Shown here in pieces: positions 34,874 to 41,996 of a stretch of 64,000 bases of DNA; position 1 is the stretch's first letter, and each line of letters begins with the position of its first letter. The notes beneath the pieces were generated by a model. The model had not been told where the DNA came from. It ran no database searches and saw only the letters and a list, made by a program, of their open reading frames with translations. A program made the position numbers and the translations under genes. This stretch comes from Pseudomonas sp. M47T1 (GTDB taxonomy: Bacteria > Pseudomonadota > Gammaproteobacteria > Pseudomonadales > Pseudomonadaceae). The DNA is taken from contig NZ_AJWX01000004.1 in assembly GCF_000263855.1 (NCBI RefSeq), positions 124,001-188,000 of the forward strand, read 5' to 3'.

Positions 34874-35833
34874 ATGTCCAATACCAACACCATCACCGCG
34901 CTGGTGCACACCCTGCGCTACGAAGCCGACGGCATCATCAGCGTGGAACTGCGCCCTTGGGGCGACACGGTTTTCGTGCCATTCGACGCCGGTTCGCACA
35001 TTGACCTGCACCTGCCCAACGGCCTGGTGCGCAGCTACTCCCTGCTCAACTCGCCCGCTGACCAGGGTCGCTACGTGGTCGGTATCCTGCGCGACCGCAA
35101 AAGCCGTGGCGGCTCGGAATATGTTCACGCGCAACTACGCGTAGGCATGCAATTGCAGATCTCCCAGCCGCGCAACAATTTCACCCTGGACGTAAACGCC
35201 CGGCACAGCGTGCTAGTGGCAGGCGGCATCGGCATCACGCCGATTTACTGCATGTTTCGCCAGTTGCTGGCCTTGGGCAAATCGGCGCAACTGATCTACT
35301 GCGCCCGTTCGCGTGGCGAGGCGGCCTTGATTGAAGAACTGATGGGGCTGGGTGCCAAGGTGGTCTACCACTTCAACGACGAGAAAGGCATGCCGCCCGA
35401 CTTGGCCCATTACCTGGCGGGCCAGCCTGCGGACACGCACTTCTACTGCTGCGGGCCTACGCCCATGCTCGATGCGTTCGAACGCACGTGTGAAAGCCTG
35501 GGTTATCCACATGCCCACATCGAGCGCTTCGCCGCCGCCGAACTGCCGCCCAGTGACGAGGCGCAAAGCAGTTACAGCGTTGAGTTGAGCAAGTCGGGGA
35601 AAACAGTGAATGTCGAACCCGGGTTGAACTTGCTGGATGTGCTGTTGGAAGCAGGTTGCGATATTGAATACAGTTGTCGCGAAGGGGTATGTGGCTCTTG
35701 TGAAACCAAAGTGGTAGAAGGTGAGATTGATCACCGCGACGGTGTATTGACCAAAGCGGAACGTGCCGCCAATAAATCAATGATGGTGTGCGTATCAGGT
35801 TGTAAAAGTCGAAGATTGGTTTTGGATATATAA
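34874..35833 (+). CDS. Phthalate-dioxygenase-reductase-type flavin/2Fe-2S reductase
   Basis: A 319-residue electron-transfer reductase. Order of parts: FNR-like flavin domain (RSYSLLNSP, residues about 50-60, binds FMN), NAD domain (GGIGITPIYCMF; YCCGPTPML), then a C-terminal plant-type ferredoxin domain with C-x4-C-x2-C in CREGVCGSC and the fourth Cys in MMVCVSGC. This is the classic partner of single-component Rieske oxygenases such as VanA/VanB. It is the last gene of the run and precedes a terminator. Cytoplasmic. Confidence 0.94.
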   Translation: MSNTNTITALVHTLRYEADGIISVELRPWGDTVFVPFDAGSHIDLHLPNGLVRSYSLLNSPADQGRYVVGILRDRKSRGGSEYVHAQLRVGMQLQISQPRNNFTLDVNARHSVLVAGGIGITPIYCMFRQLLALGKSAQLIYCARSRGEAALIEELMGLGAKVVYHFNDEKGMPPDLAHYLAGQPADTHFYCCGPTPMLDAFERTCESLGYPHAHIERFAAAELPPSDEAQSSYSVELSKSGKTVNVEPGLNLLDVLLEAGCDIEYSCREGVCGSCETKVVEGEIDHRDGVLTKAERAANKSMMVCVSGCKSRRLVLDI

Positions 35834-35839
35834 CTTTCC

Positions 35840-35870
35840 GGAGCCGGCCTTCAGCGCCGGCTCTTTCTTA
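35840..35870 (+). terminator. Terminator after the catabolic run
   Basis: AGCCGGC pairs with GCCGGCT over a 7-nt loop, followed by CTTTCTTAT. It lies about 9 bp after the reductase stop and marks the end of the 17-gene unit. Confidence 0.8.
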
Positions 35871-35888
35871 TCCCATCGACTATTGATG

Positions 35889-35975
35889 ATGGGAGCGCAC
35901 TCTGCCCGCGAAAAGAGCGCCTCGATAAGCCTGATACCCTGCGGTGCTATCTTCGCGGGTAGAACCCGCTCCCAC
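35889..35975. repeat. REP-like doublet, copy 3
   Basis: The outer arms are GATGGGAGCGCACTCTGCCC and the inverse, GCGGGTAGAACCCGCTCCCA plus C, with GAAAAGAGCGCC and GGTGCTATCTTCG inside. Its layout matches 3763-3852. Confidence 0.8.
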
Positions 35976-36145
35976 GTTCAAAACCCAGCGGTTACGTGCG
36001 CCATCTTGAGGAACGCGTGCACTAAAGAAGCACCCTCCTGTTACCCGGTATGTCGTATGTTTCAAGGGCGGTACGCTGACAGGCGTTTTATATATAAATC
36101 ATTGAAAATAATGAGTTTTATTTTAAAGGTACGATTTACAGACAA

Positions 36146-36161
36146 TGGCATAGTTCCTGCT
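36146..36161 (+). promoter_or_regulatory. Sigma-54 (-24/-12) promoter of the porin gene
   Basis: TGGCATAGTTCCTGCT has the GG and GC doublets at the same exact spacing as the promoter at 21311-21326, with TGGCAT in common at the -24 element. It lies in an AT-rich setting, about 155 bp before the porin start. Confidence 0.68.
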
Positions 36162-36192
36162 AAATCAATAGCGGGTTCATACATAATACAAT

Positions 36193-36208
36193 GATCCACC
36201 CATAAAAC
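36193..36208. promoter_or_regulatory. 16-bp palindromic operator, site 4 (porin)
   Basis: GATCCACCCATAAAAC matches the GTTyCACCnrTAAAAC pattern at most positions, with a mismatch at position 2. It lies about 20 bp downstream of the predicted start site, a position suited to repression. It links the porin to the catabolic operon. Confidence 0.55.
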
Positions 36209-36317
36209 ACTGAACCCCCACATTCAAGGTGCACCACCACCGCTCGCCATGTGAGCGACGGCAAAGTGTTGCCGGTCGATTGGCAAACCGTACAACTTCG
36301 CAGGGTTGGGGATATAC

Positions 36318-37547
36318 ATGAAAAAGTCCGTGATTGGCCTGGGTTTGATCTTCACCAGCATTACCGTGATGGCGGCCGAACCCGGCCCCGCAGCTCCCGA
36401 TGTACCCAGTGACGTTAAAAAACCGTTCCCGCATATTTCATGGCGCAGTGATGATGGCGACAGCAGCCTGGATATCGGCGGCGCACTGCGTACCAACTAC
36501 CGCGACGAACATTGGAAAACCACCGAGAACAACGGCCGGTTCCTGTTCGATACGTTCCGCCTGGACGTGAAAGCCACTTATAAACAGGCTTACGGTGACG
36601 TCGGCTATTGGTTCCAGGACGATGGCAAGCATTCGGTCGACCACGGATTTGTCGGTTACCACATCAACAACGCATCGAATCTGCAGGTAGGGGCGCCGTT
36701 CAAACCCTTCGGCCTGGAACCTTACCCACAGTTCGGCTGGAGCTATCACATCCCCTTCTTCATGGGCTATGGCGTCAGCGCCGGCACCGGCCTGAAGTAC
36801 AGCTACAAGGACAAGGACTGGGACCTGCAACTGGGCTACTTCCCCCGCATGCTGCCCTCTGATATCCGCTATTCGCCGGAAATCGGCCGGTACGCGGACT
36901 TGAACGACAACGCGGTGGCCGTCACCCAGTCGCGCCAGGACAACGAGAAGCGCAACCAGGTCAACGCCCGCGTGGCGCGCACCTTCCGCGGCAGCGACTG
37001 GAGCAGCGAAATCGGCGCCTCGCTGGCGGCTTCGCAACTGTACAACGCCACCACCGATGACAACGGCAGCTATTGGGCGGGCGGTGTGCATGCCATCTTC
37101 AACAAAGGCCCGTGGACCGTCACCGGCCAGGGCATCCGCTACGAGTACGACCCCAGGAACCCCACCGGCGTGAGCAATGACTCGGTTCTGATGGGCGGCA
37201 ACGGCCTGACCCCGGCCTACCTCATCGCCGCCAAGGCTACTCTCGCCTCCTTGAACGTCGGCTACGACATCTACACCCCAAGCTTGGGACAACTGAAGAA
37301 GATCAAGCTCTACAACGACTACAGCCGCATGATGAAAGACAAGAGTGGCTGGGACGACTCACAGATGTTCACCGTGGGCGCCCAGTTCATCGCCATGCCG
37401 ATCATGGCCTGGGTCGACTTCACCTGGGCAAAGAACGCCAACCCCTTCGGCGGCGCGGAGAACGGCACCGGCTGGACCAGCACCTCGTCGAGCGGCAGCA
37501 ACCAGTGGTATTACCGTACCAACGTAAACATTGGTTACTACTTCTGA
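36318..37547 (+). CDS. Outer-membrane porin-like beta-barrel protein
   Basis: A 409-residue exported protein with a signal peptide (MKKSVIGLGLIFTSITVMAA), followed by alternating hydrophobic/polar strands and a terminal aromatic residue (NIGYYF), the mark of outer-membrane barrels. It has repeated Tyr/Trp/Gly-rich strands (for example GYWFQDDGKHSVDHGFVGYH). I do not see the OprD or OprO signature clearly, so the family is left open. By its promoter and operator it is probably co-induced with the import operon and would let the substrate cross the outer membrane. The ATG at 36318 is behind GGGGA. Confidence 0.75.
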   Translation: MKKSVIGLGLIFTSITVMAAEPGPAAPDVPSDVKKPFPHISWRSDDGDSSLDIGGALRTNYRDEHWKTTENNGRFLFDTFRLDVKATYKQAYGDVGYWFQDDGKHSVDHGFVGYHINNASNLQVGAPFKPFGLEPYPQFGWSYHIPFFMGYGVSAGTGLKYSYKDKDWDLQLGYFPRMLPSDIRYSPEIGRYADLNDNAVAVTQSRQDNEKRNQVNARVARTFRGSDWSSEIGASLAASQLYNATTDDNGSYWAGGVHAIFNKGPWTVTGQGIRYEYDPRNPTGVSNDSVLMGGNGLTPAYLIAAKATLASLNVGYDIYTPSLGQLKKIKLYNDYSRMMKDKSGWDDSQMFTVGAQFIAMPIMAWVDFTWAKNANPFGGAENGTGWTSTSSSGSNQWYYRTNVNIGYYF

Positions 37548-37611
37548 CAAACCCGAAACGCCAACGCGGTTTGTCCGTCACTGCATGGCTATTGTGGGTG
37601 CAGCATGCTTC

Positions 37612-37701
37612 TGTGGGAGCGGGTTCTACCCGCGAAAGGAGCGCCGCAGAGTGTCTGAAACAACGCGGTGCCATTTTTCGCGGGCAGAGCCCGCCCCCAC
37701 A
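37612..37701. repeat. REP-like doublet, copy 4
   Basis: It starts TGTGGGAGCGGGTTCTACCC and ends GCGGGCAGAGCCCGCCCCCA plus CA. It lies between the porin and the convergent XRE gene. The 37548-37747 gap also has an inverted repeat GACAAACC/GGTTTGTC (37546-37575) at the porin stop. Confidence 0.85.
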
Positions 37702-37747
37702 AAATATTTAGCGGCTGCCACAGATAAAGGGCGCGCGTACAACTTCA

Positions 37748-38560
37748 TCACCCAATCTGAAATAACCCATCCACCACCTGCGTCTGTGCCAGGCGCTCGC
37801 GCAGGTCGGTATCGATCTCGGGGTCGTCCGGCAGGTACAGGCGCACGCGCTGGTACGCCTCGACGCGGTTGATCTCCTTGCCCAAAAACTCCCACACCAC
37901 CCGCGTGCAGGCCGGGGCGCGGTGGTCGGCGGAGGAGACGCCGATCTTCAGGCCATTGAGGCGCTTGATACGGGCCTTGTAGCTGGGGATCAGCACCGTC
38001 TGGCAGATTTCATTCGACGTCAGCGACTCGTAATCGACGAAAAACAGCCGGTTTTGCAGGCTATAGGCCACCCCCAAGTAACGATACCGCTCATATTCTT
38101 CACCCTTGATGCCGGGCGTTTGCAGACGTTCGCTGCGCTCATAGGTATAGTGCCCGCCCTCTTCGTGCAGGTGTACCAGTGAGCAGAGGATGTGCCCTGG
38201 AACCGACATCGAATGGTAGTACTCGTAGTAGTACCCCACGTGGGCCGCCAGATCAGGCGATGAACGCTGGCGCAAATGCTCCAGGGCGCGTTGTGGCCCA
38301 ATAGCCTCCAGTGGCTCGACGGTATGGCGGTTGCGTACGCCGATCAGCCGCGTGAACTGCTCGATCGGCAGGCCGATCTCGTACTCCTCCACCCCGAAAA
38401 AGTCGCAGATGCGCTTGAGGTTGTAAGGCGTCGGAAGGCTTTGGCCACTGAGGTATTTATTGAACTGCGCACGGTTGATGTCCAGCCGCCGGCACACCTC
38501 GGCAATGGACGGATAGTGCCGACACAGCAATTGCAGGTTCGCGGGGAGGTATTCACGCAT
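37748..38560 (-). CDS. XRE-type transcriptional regulator with large effector domain
   Basis: A 270-residue protein with an N-terminal helix-turn-helix (residues 5-60: CRHYPSIAEVCRRLDINRAQFNKYLSGQS-type sequence) and a 200-residue C-terminal region with no family I can name. The latter is rich in Tyr and charged residues (GYYYEYYHSMSVPGH). It is transcribed away from the symporter-racemase-asparaginase genes across a 186-bp gap that contains a tandem 10-bp repeat, so control of those genes is likely. The effector could be an amino acid. Confidence 0.85.
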   Translation of the reverse strand: MREYLPANLQLLCRHYPSIAEVCRRLDINRAQFNKYLSGQSLPTPYNLKRICDFFGVEEYEIGLPIEQFTRLIGVRNRHTVEPLEAIGPQRALEHLRQRSSPDLAAHVGYYYEYYHSMSVPGHILCSLVHLHEEGGHYTYERSERLQTPGIKGEEYERYRYLGVAYSLQNRLFFVDYESLTSNEICQTVLIPSYKARIKRLNGLKIGVSSADHRAPACTRVVWEFLGKEINRVEAYQRVRLYLPDDPEIDTDLRERLAQTQVVDGLFQIG

Positions 38561-38596
38561 GTGCAGTTCGTCGATATGGCGCCAAGGAGCGCGAAG

Positions 38597-38616
38597 GTAG
38601 CATCAAGTAGCATCAT
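38597..38616. promoter_or_regulatory. Tandem 10-bp direct repeat in the XRE/symporter divergent region
   Basis: GTAGCATCAA is followed directly by GTAGCATCAT. Head-to-tail 10-bp copies put two binding sites on the same face of the helix. It lies 36 bp before the XRE start and about 130 bp before the symporter start; it could be the XRE site. Confidence 0.5.
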
Positions 38617-38746
38617 TTTCCATCAACCCGCGAAATTGCTCCGGGCGGGTCAATCGCCAACCATTTGCGCCCTGAGAACTGGGTGCGACGTGTTGAACCC
38701 GGACCAGTCAAATTCGCCATCAAAAAAAAACAGCGAGGATTACTCC

Positions 38747-40189
38747 ATGCTTGAAGTCATCAACGACTTCCTCTCGGGCAAAGTACTGATCGTGCTTATT
38801 GTCGGCCTCGGCAGCTACTTTACGATCCGCTCGCGATTCGTCCAGTTTCGCCACTTCTTCCACATGTTCGCGGTGTTCCGTGACAGCTTGAAGAGCAGCT
38901 CTGATCAGCTCAGTTCGTTCCAGGCCCTGATGCTCAGCCTGGCTGGTCGGGTAGGCGCAGGTAACATCGCCGGCGTGGGTATCGCCGTGACCCTGGGCGG
39001 CCCTGGTGCCGTGTTCTGGATGTGGGTAACCGCGCTGGTGGGCATGTCCAGCAGCTTCTTCGAATGTACCCTGGGCCAGTTGTACAAGCGCTGCGACTCC
39101 GAGGGTCAGTTCCGCGGCGGCCCTTCGTATTACATCCAGCATGGCCTGGGCAAGCGCAAGATCGGCATGGTCATGGCCGTCCTGCTGCTGGTGACCTTCG
39201 GTTTCGCCTTCAACGGCCTGCAATCCCACGCCGTGACCCACTCGCTGAACAACGCTTTCGGCCTGGACGTGCACAAAACCGGTATCGCCCTGGCCGTATT
39301 GCTGGGCCTGGTGTTCGTGGGCGGCATCAAGCGCATCGCCAAGGTTGCCGACCTGCTGGTACCGGTCAAGACCCTGGTGTACATCGGCGTGACCCTGTAC
39401 GTGATCGGCCTGCAGTTCGAACACGTACCCGCCATGCTGGAAACCATCGTCAAGAGCGCCTTCGGGTTTGACCAGGCTTTCGGCGGCCTGGTGGGCAGCG
39501 CCATTGTCATGGGCGTGAAGCGCGGCGTTTTCGCCAACGAAGCCGGTCTGGGCAGCGCCCCGAACGTGGCAGCCGTGGCACAGGTCGAGCACCCGGTTGC
39601 GCAAGGCGTGGTTCAGGCGTTCAGCGTGTTCCTGGACACCTTCGTGATCTGCACCTGCACCGCCCTGCTGATCCTGCTGTCGGGCTTCTACACCCCGGGC
39701 TTCGAAGGTGACGGCATTGCCCTGACCCAGAACTCGCTGGCCGCCGTGGTAGGTGACTGGGGCCGCATGTTCATTAGCGTCGCACTGGCACTGTTTGTGT
39801 TCACCTCGATCCTCTACAACTACTACCTGGGTGAAAACAGCCTGCGCTTCCTGGTGGGTGAAAACCGCAAGGCGCTGATCGGCTACCGCGCACTGGTACT
39901 GGCGCTGATCGTGTGGGGCGCGGTGGAAGACCTGAGCACCGTGTTCGCCTTCGCCGACATCACCATGACCATGCTGGCGTTCGTCAACCTGATCGCCCTG
40001 GCCATGCTGTTCAACATCGGCCTGCGCCTGCTGGCCGACTACGACGCCCAGCGTAAAGCCGGCATCAAGACACCGGTGTTCGACGCCAGCCAGTTCCCGG
40101 ACCTGGACATCGACGCCAAGTCCTGGCCTGCCGTGACCACTTCGGTCGAAACCGAAAAAGCAGTAAACCTGGCCCAGGCACAACGCTGA
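38747..40189 (+). CDS. Alanine/glycine:cation symporter (AGCS family)
   Basis: A 480-residue inner-membrane carrier of the sodium:alanine symporter family, with about ten to eleven hydrophobic helices. Family marks: GRVGAGNIAGVGIAVTLGGPGAVFWMWVTAL near residue 70 (read in parts), FRGGPSYYIQHGLG and GVKRGVFANEAGLGSAPNVAA. It moves small amino acids with sodium or protons. A longer frame starts further upstream, but the ATG at 38747 has GCGAGGAT before it and gives the family N-terminus. The next two genes act on aspartate and asparagine, so the substrate may be a D-amino acid or asparagine (inference). Confidence 0.93.
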   Translation: MLEVINDFLSGKVLIVLIVGLGSYFTIRSRFVQFRHFFHMFAVFRDSLKSSSDQLSSFQALMLSLAGRVGAGNIAGVGIAVTLGGPGAVFWMWVTALVGMSSSFFECTLGQLYKRCDSEGQFRGGPSYYIQHGLGKRKIGMVMAVLLLVTFGFAFNGLQSHAVTHSLNNAFGLDVHKTGIALAVLLGLVFVGGIKRIAKVADLLVPVKTLVYIGVTLYVIGLQFEHVPAMLETIVKSAFGFDQAFGGLVGSAIVMGVKRGVFANEAGLGSAPNVAAVAQVEHPVAQGVVQAFSVFLDTFVICTCTALLILLSGFYTPGFEGDGIALTQNSLAAVVGDWGRMFISVALALFVFTSILYNYYLGENSLRFLVGENRKALIGYRALVLALIVWGAVEDLSTVFAFADITMTMLAFVNLIALAMLFNIGLRLLADYDAQRKAGIKTPVFDASQFPDLDIDAKSWPAVTTSVETEKAVNLAQAQR

Positions 40190-40945
40190 ATGGCCGGGGC
40201 ATTTCTGCCCACCCACCTGGCCCCGGGCGATTACATCGCCCGGCCCAGGCTCGGAATCATCACCGGCTCGGGGCCAGAAGCCGGTATGGACATGTGGGCC
40301 AAGCTGCTGGATGAAAACCGCCGTCGCCTGGGCCAGGCGTTTCGCGGCGACCTCGATGCCCCCGCGGTGTCGATCATTTCCGACCCTGAACTGGGGTTGT
40401 CGATGGAACTGCAAAAAACCGAGCTGCACGTGTGGAATGCACTGCGCCAGGACGTACTCGCCCTGGACGGCAAGGTCGCGGCCTTCGCCATTGCCTGCAA
40501 CACCTTGAACCTATTTGCCGAGCGCATTCGCGAGTTGAATCTGCGTAGTGTGTTCGTTTCGTTCTGTGACGTACTGGAAGCCTTCCTGCTTCGCACCAGC
40601 CAACAGCGCGTGTGCCTGCTGGGCGCCAGGCCCGTGGCCGAACTGGCCGAATGGTCGCCCTACCGCTCGCTGCGCCAGCACGTGGCGTTCGAGCCGGCAC
40701 CGGCCCAGGCCTTGCATCAACTGATTTACGACATCAAGGCACTGGGGCCCAAACACCCGGATCTCAGGCCGCGTTTCAGCCGCATGCTGGAGGGCATCGA
40801 ATCTGACACGGTGCTGCTGGCGTGCACCGAACTGCCGTTGATTGCCGATATCGATACTGACAAACAACTGGTCGATGTCACCCAGCTGGTGGTCGAAGCC
40901 CTGCTCGACCATACCGGCGTCATTCGTGAGGAGACCGGGACATGA
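40190..40945 (+). CDS. Aspartate/glutamate racemase-family protein
   Basis: A 251-residue two-domain cofactor-independent racemase. Both catalytic Cys motifs are present: AIACNTLN (about residue 104) and LACTELPLIAD (about residue 210). The N-terminus carries GIITGSGPEAG. It interconverts L- and D-aspartate or glutamate. The start codon follows the symporter TGA directly, and its stop overlaps the asparaginase ATG, so the three genes are one operon. The substrate (Asp versus Glu) is not separable from sequence alone. Confidence 0.88.
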   Translation: MAGAFLPTHLAPGDYIARPRLGIITGSGPEAGMDMWAKLLDENRRRLGQAFRGDLDAPAVSIISDPELGLSMELQKTELHVWNALRQDVLALDGKVAAFAIACNTLNLFAERIRELNLRSVFVSFCDVLEAFLLRTSQQRVCLLGARPVAELAEWSPYRSLRQHVAFEPAPAQALHQLIYDIKALGPKHPDLRPRFSRMLEGIESDTVLLACTELPLIADIDTDKQLVDVTQLVVEALLDHTGVIREETGT

Positions 40946-41946
40946 ACCCAGCCCAAGCAGTACCCGCGCGCCAGGTCATGGTGCTCTACACCGGCGGCAC
41001 CATCGGCATGCAAGCCACGGCCAACGGCCTGGCGCCCGCTTCCGGCTTTGAACAGCGCCTGCGTGAGCAACTGGCCGGCCACCCGGACCTGGCCATCCCT
41101 GCCTGGCGCTTTCGCGAGCTGCTGCCGCTGATCGACAGCGCCAACATGACCCCGGACTACTGGCAGCGCCTGCGCGACGCCGTGGTCCAGGCCGTGGAAG
41201 TGGACGGTTGCGACGCCGTGCTGGTCCTGCATGGCACCGATACCCTTGCCTACAGCGCGGCGGCCATGAGCTTCCAGTTGCTGGGCCTGGCCGCCCCGGT
41301 GGTGTTCACCGGCTCCATGCTGCCTGCCGGTGTGCCGGACAGCGACGCCTGGGAAAACATCAACGGCGCCTTGGTGATGCTGGCCCAAGGGTTGCCCTAC
41401 GGCGTGCAAATGTACTTCCACGGCGAAGTGCTGGCCCCCACCCGCTGCGCCAAGATCCGCAGCTATGGCCGCCACCCCTTCGCCGCGCTCAAGCGCAGCG
41501 GCGGCGTGCCGCGCGCCGAGGCACTGCCAGCGGCACTGGGCTACAACCAACCCAAAGGCCTGGCCAAGGTAGCGGTACTGCCGCTGTTCCCCGGTTTCGG
41601 CGCCGAGCCGTTGCAGGCGGTGCTGGCCAGCGGCGTTCAGGCGCTGGTGCTGGAGTGCTACGGCAGCGGTACCGGCCCGTGCGACAACGAAGGCTTCATT
41701 GCCGCGCTGATGGCCGCACAGGCCAGCGGCGTGGTGATCGTCGCCATCACCCAATGCCATGAAGGCGGCGTCGAGTTCGACGTCTACGAAGCGGGCAGCG
41801 GCCTGCGCGCCGCTGGCGTGCTGGCCGGCGGCGGCATGACCCGCGAAGCCGCGTTCGGCAAGCTGCACGCGCTGCTGGGCGCCGGCCTGCCGGTGGCCGA
41901 GGTGCGTCGCCTGATGGAGCTCGACCTGTGCGGTGAGCTGGCCTAA
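40942..41946 (+). CDS. L-asparaginase family enzyme
   Basis: A 334-residue asparaginase of the bacterial type I/II superfamily. The first catalytic Thr is in LYTGGTIGM (residues 12-20). The second set is VLHGTDTLAYSAAAMSF (about residue 95-110), and the acid/base Lys region is at about 170. It has no obvious signal peptide, so it is probably cytoplasmic. It hydrolyses asparagine to aspartate and ammonia; with the racemase it could handle D- or L-asparagine. It is the last gene of the symporter operon and is followed by a hairpin. Confidence 0.92.
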   Translation: MNPAQAVPARQVMVLYTGGTIGMQATANGLAPASGFEQRLREQLAGHPDLAIPAWRFRELLPLIDSANMTPDYWQRLRDAVVQAVEVDGCDAVLVLHGTDTLAYSAAAMSFQLLGLAAPVVFTGSMLPAGVPDSDAWENINGALVMLAQGLPYGVQMYFHGEVLAPTRCAKIRSYGRHPFAALKRSGGVPRAEALPAALGYNQPKGLAKVAVLPLFPGFGAEPLQAVLASGVQALVLECYGSGTGPCDNEGFIAALMAAQASGVVIVAITQCHEGGVEFDVYEAGSGLRAAGVLAGGGMTREAAFGKLHALLGAGLPVAEVRRLMELDLCGELA

Positions 41947-41960
41947 AAGGCACGCTACTT

Positions 41961-41996
41961 GCTCGATATCCGCCACACCTTGGCTGGATATCGAGC
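41961..41996. promoter_or_regulatory. Perfect 11-bp inverted repeat abutting the AraC start codon
   Basis: GCTCGATATCC and GGATATCGAGC, 14 bp apart, end exactly one base before the ATG at 41997. As RNA it would fold over any ribosome site for the AraC gene; as DNA it is an operator-like palindrome. No T-run follows, so termination alone is unlikely. Confidence 0.6.

Larger units (their letters stand above)
35834..36317. other. 484-bp region between the reductase and the porin gene
   Basis: There is no gene here. It holds a terminator (35840), a REP-like doublet (35889), an AT-rich tract (36085-36140), a sigma-54-type promoter (36146) and one palindromic operator (36193). The porin leader would be about 145 nt. 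Confidence 0.7.

Noticed and set aside
38720..40429. A 569-codon open frame antisense to the symporter
   Set aside because: The plus-strand symporter is certain; the antisense product is His/Gln-rich with no motif.
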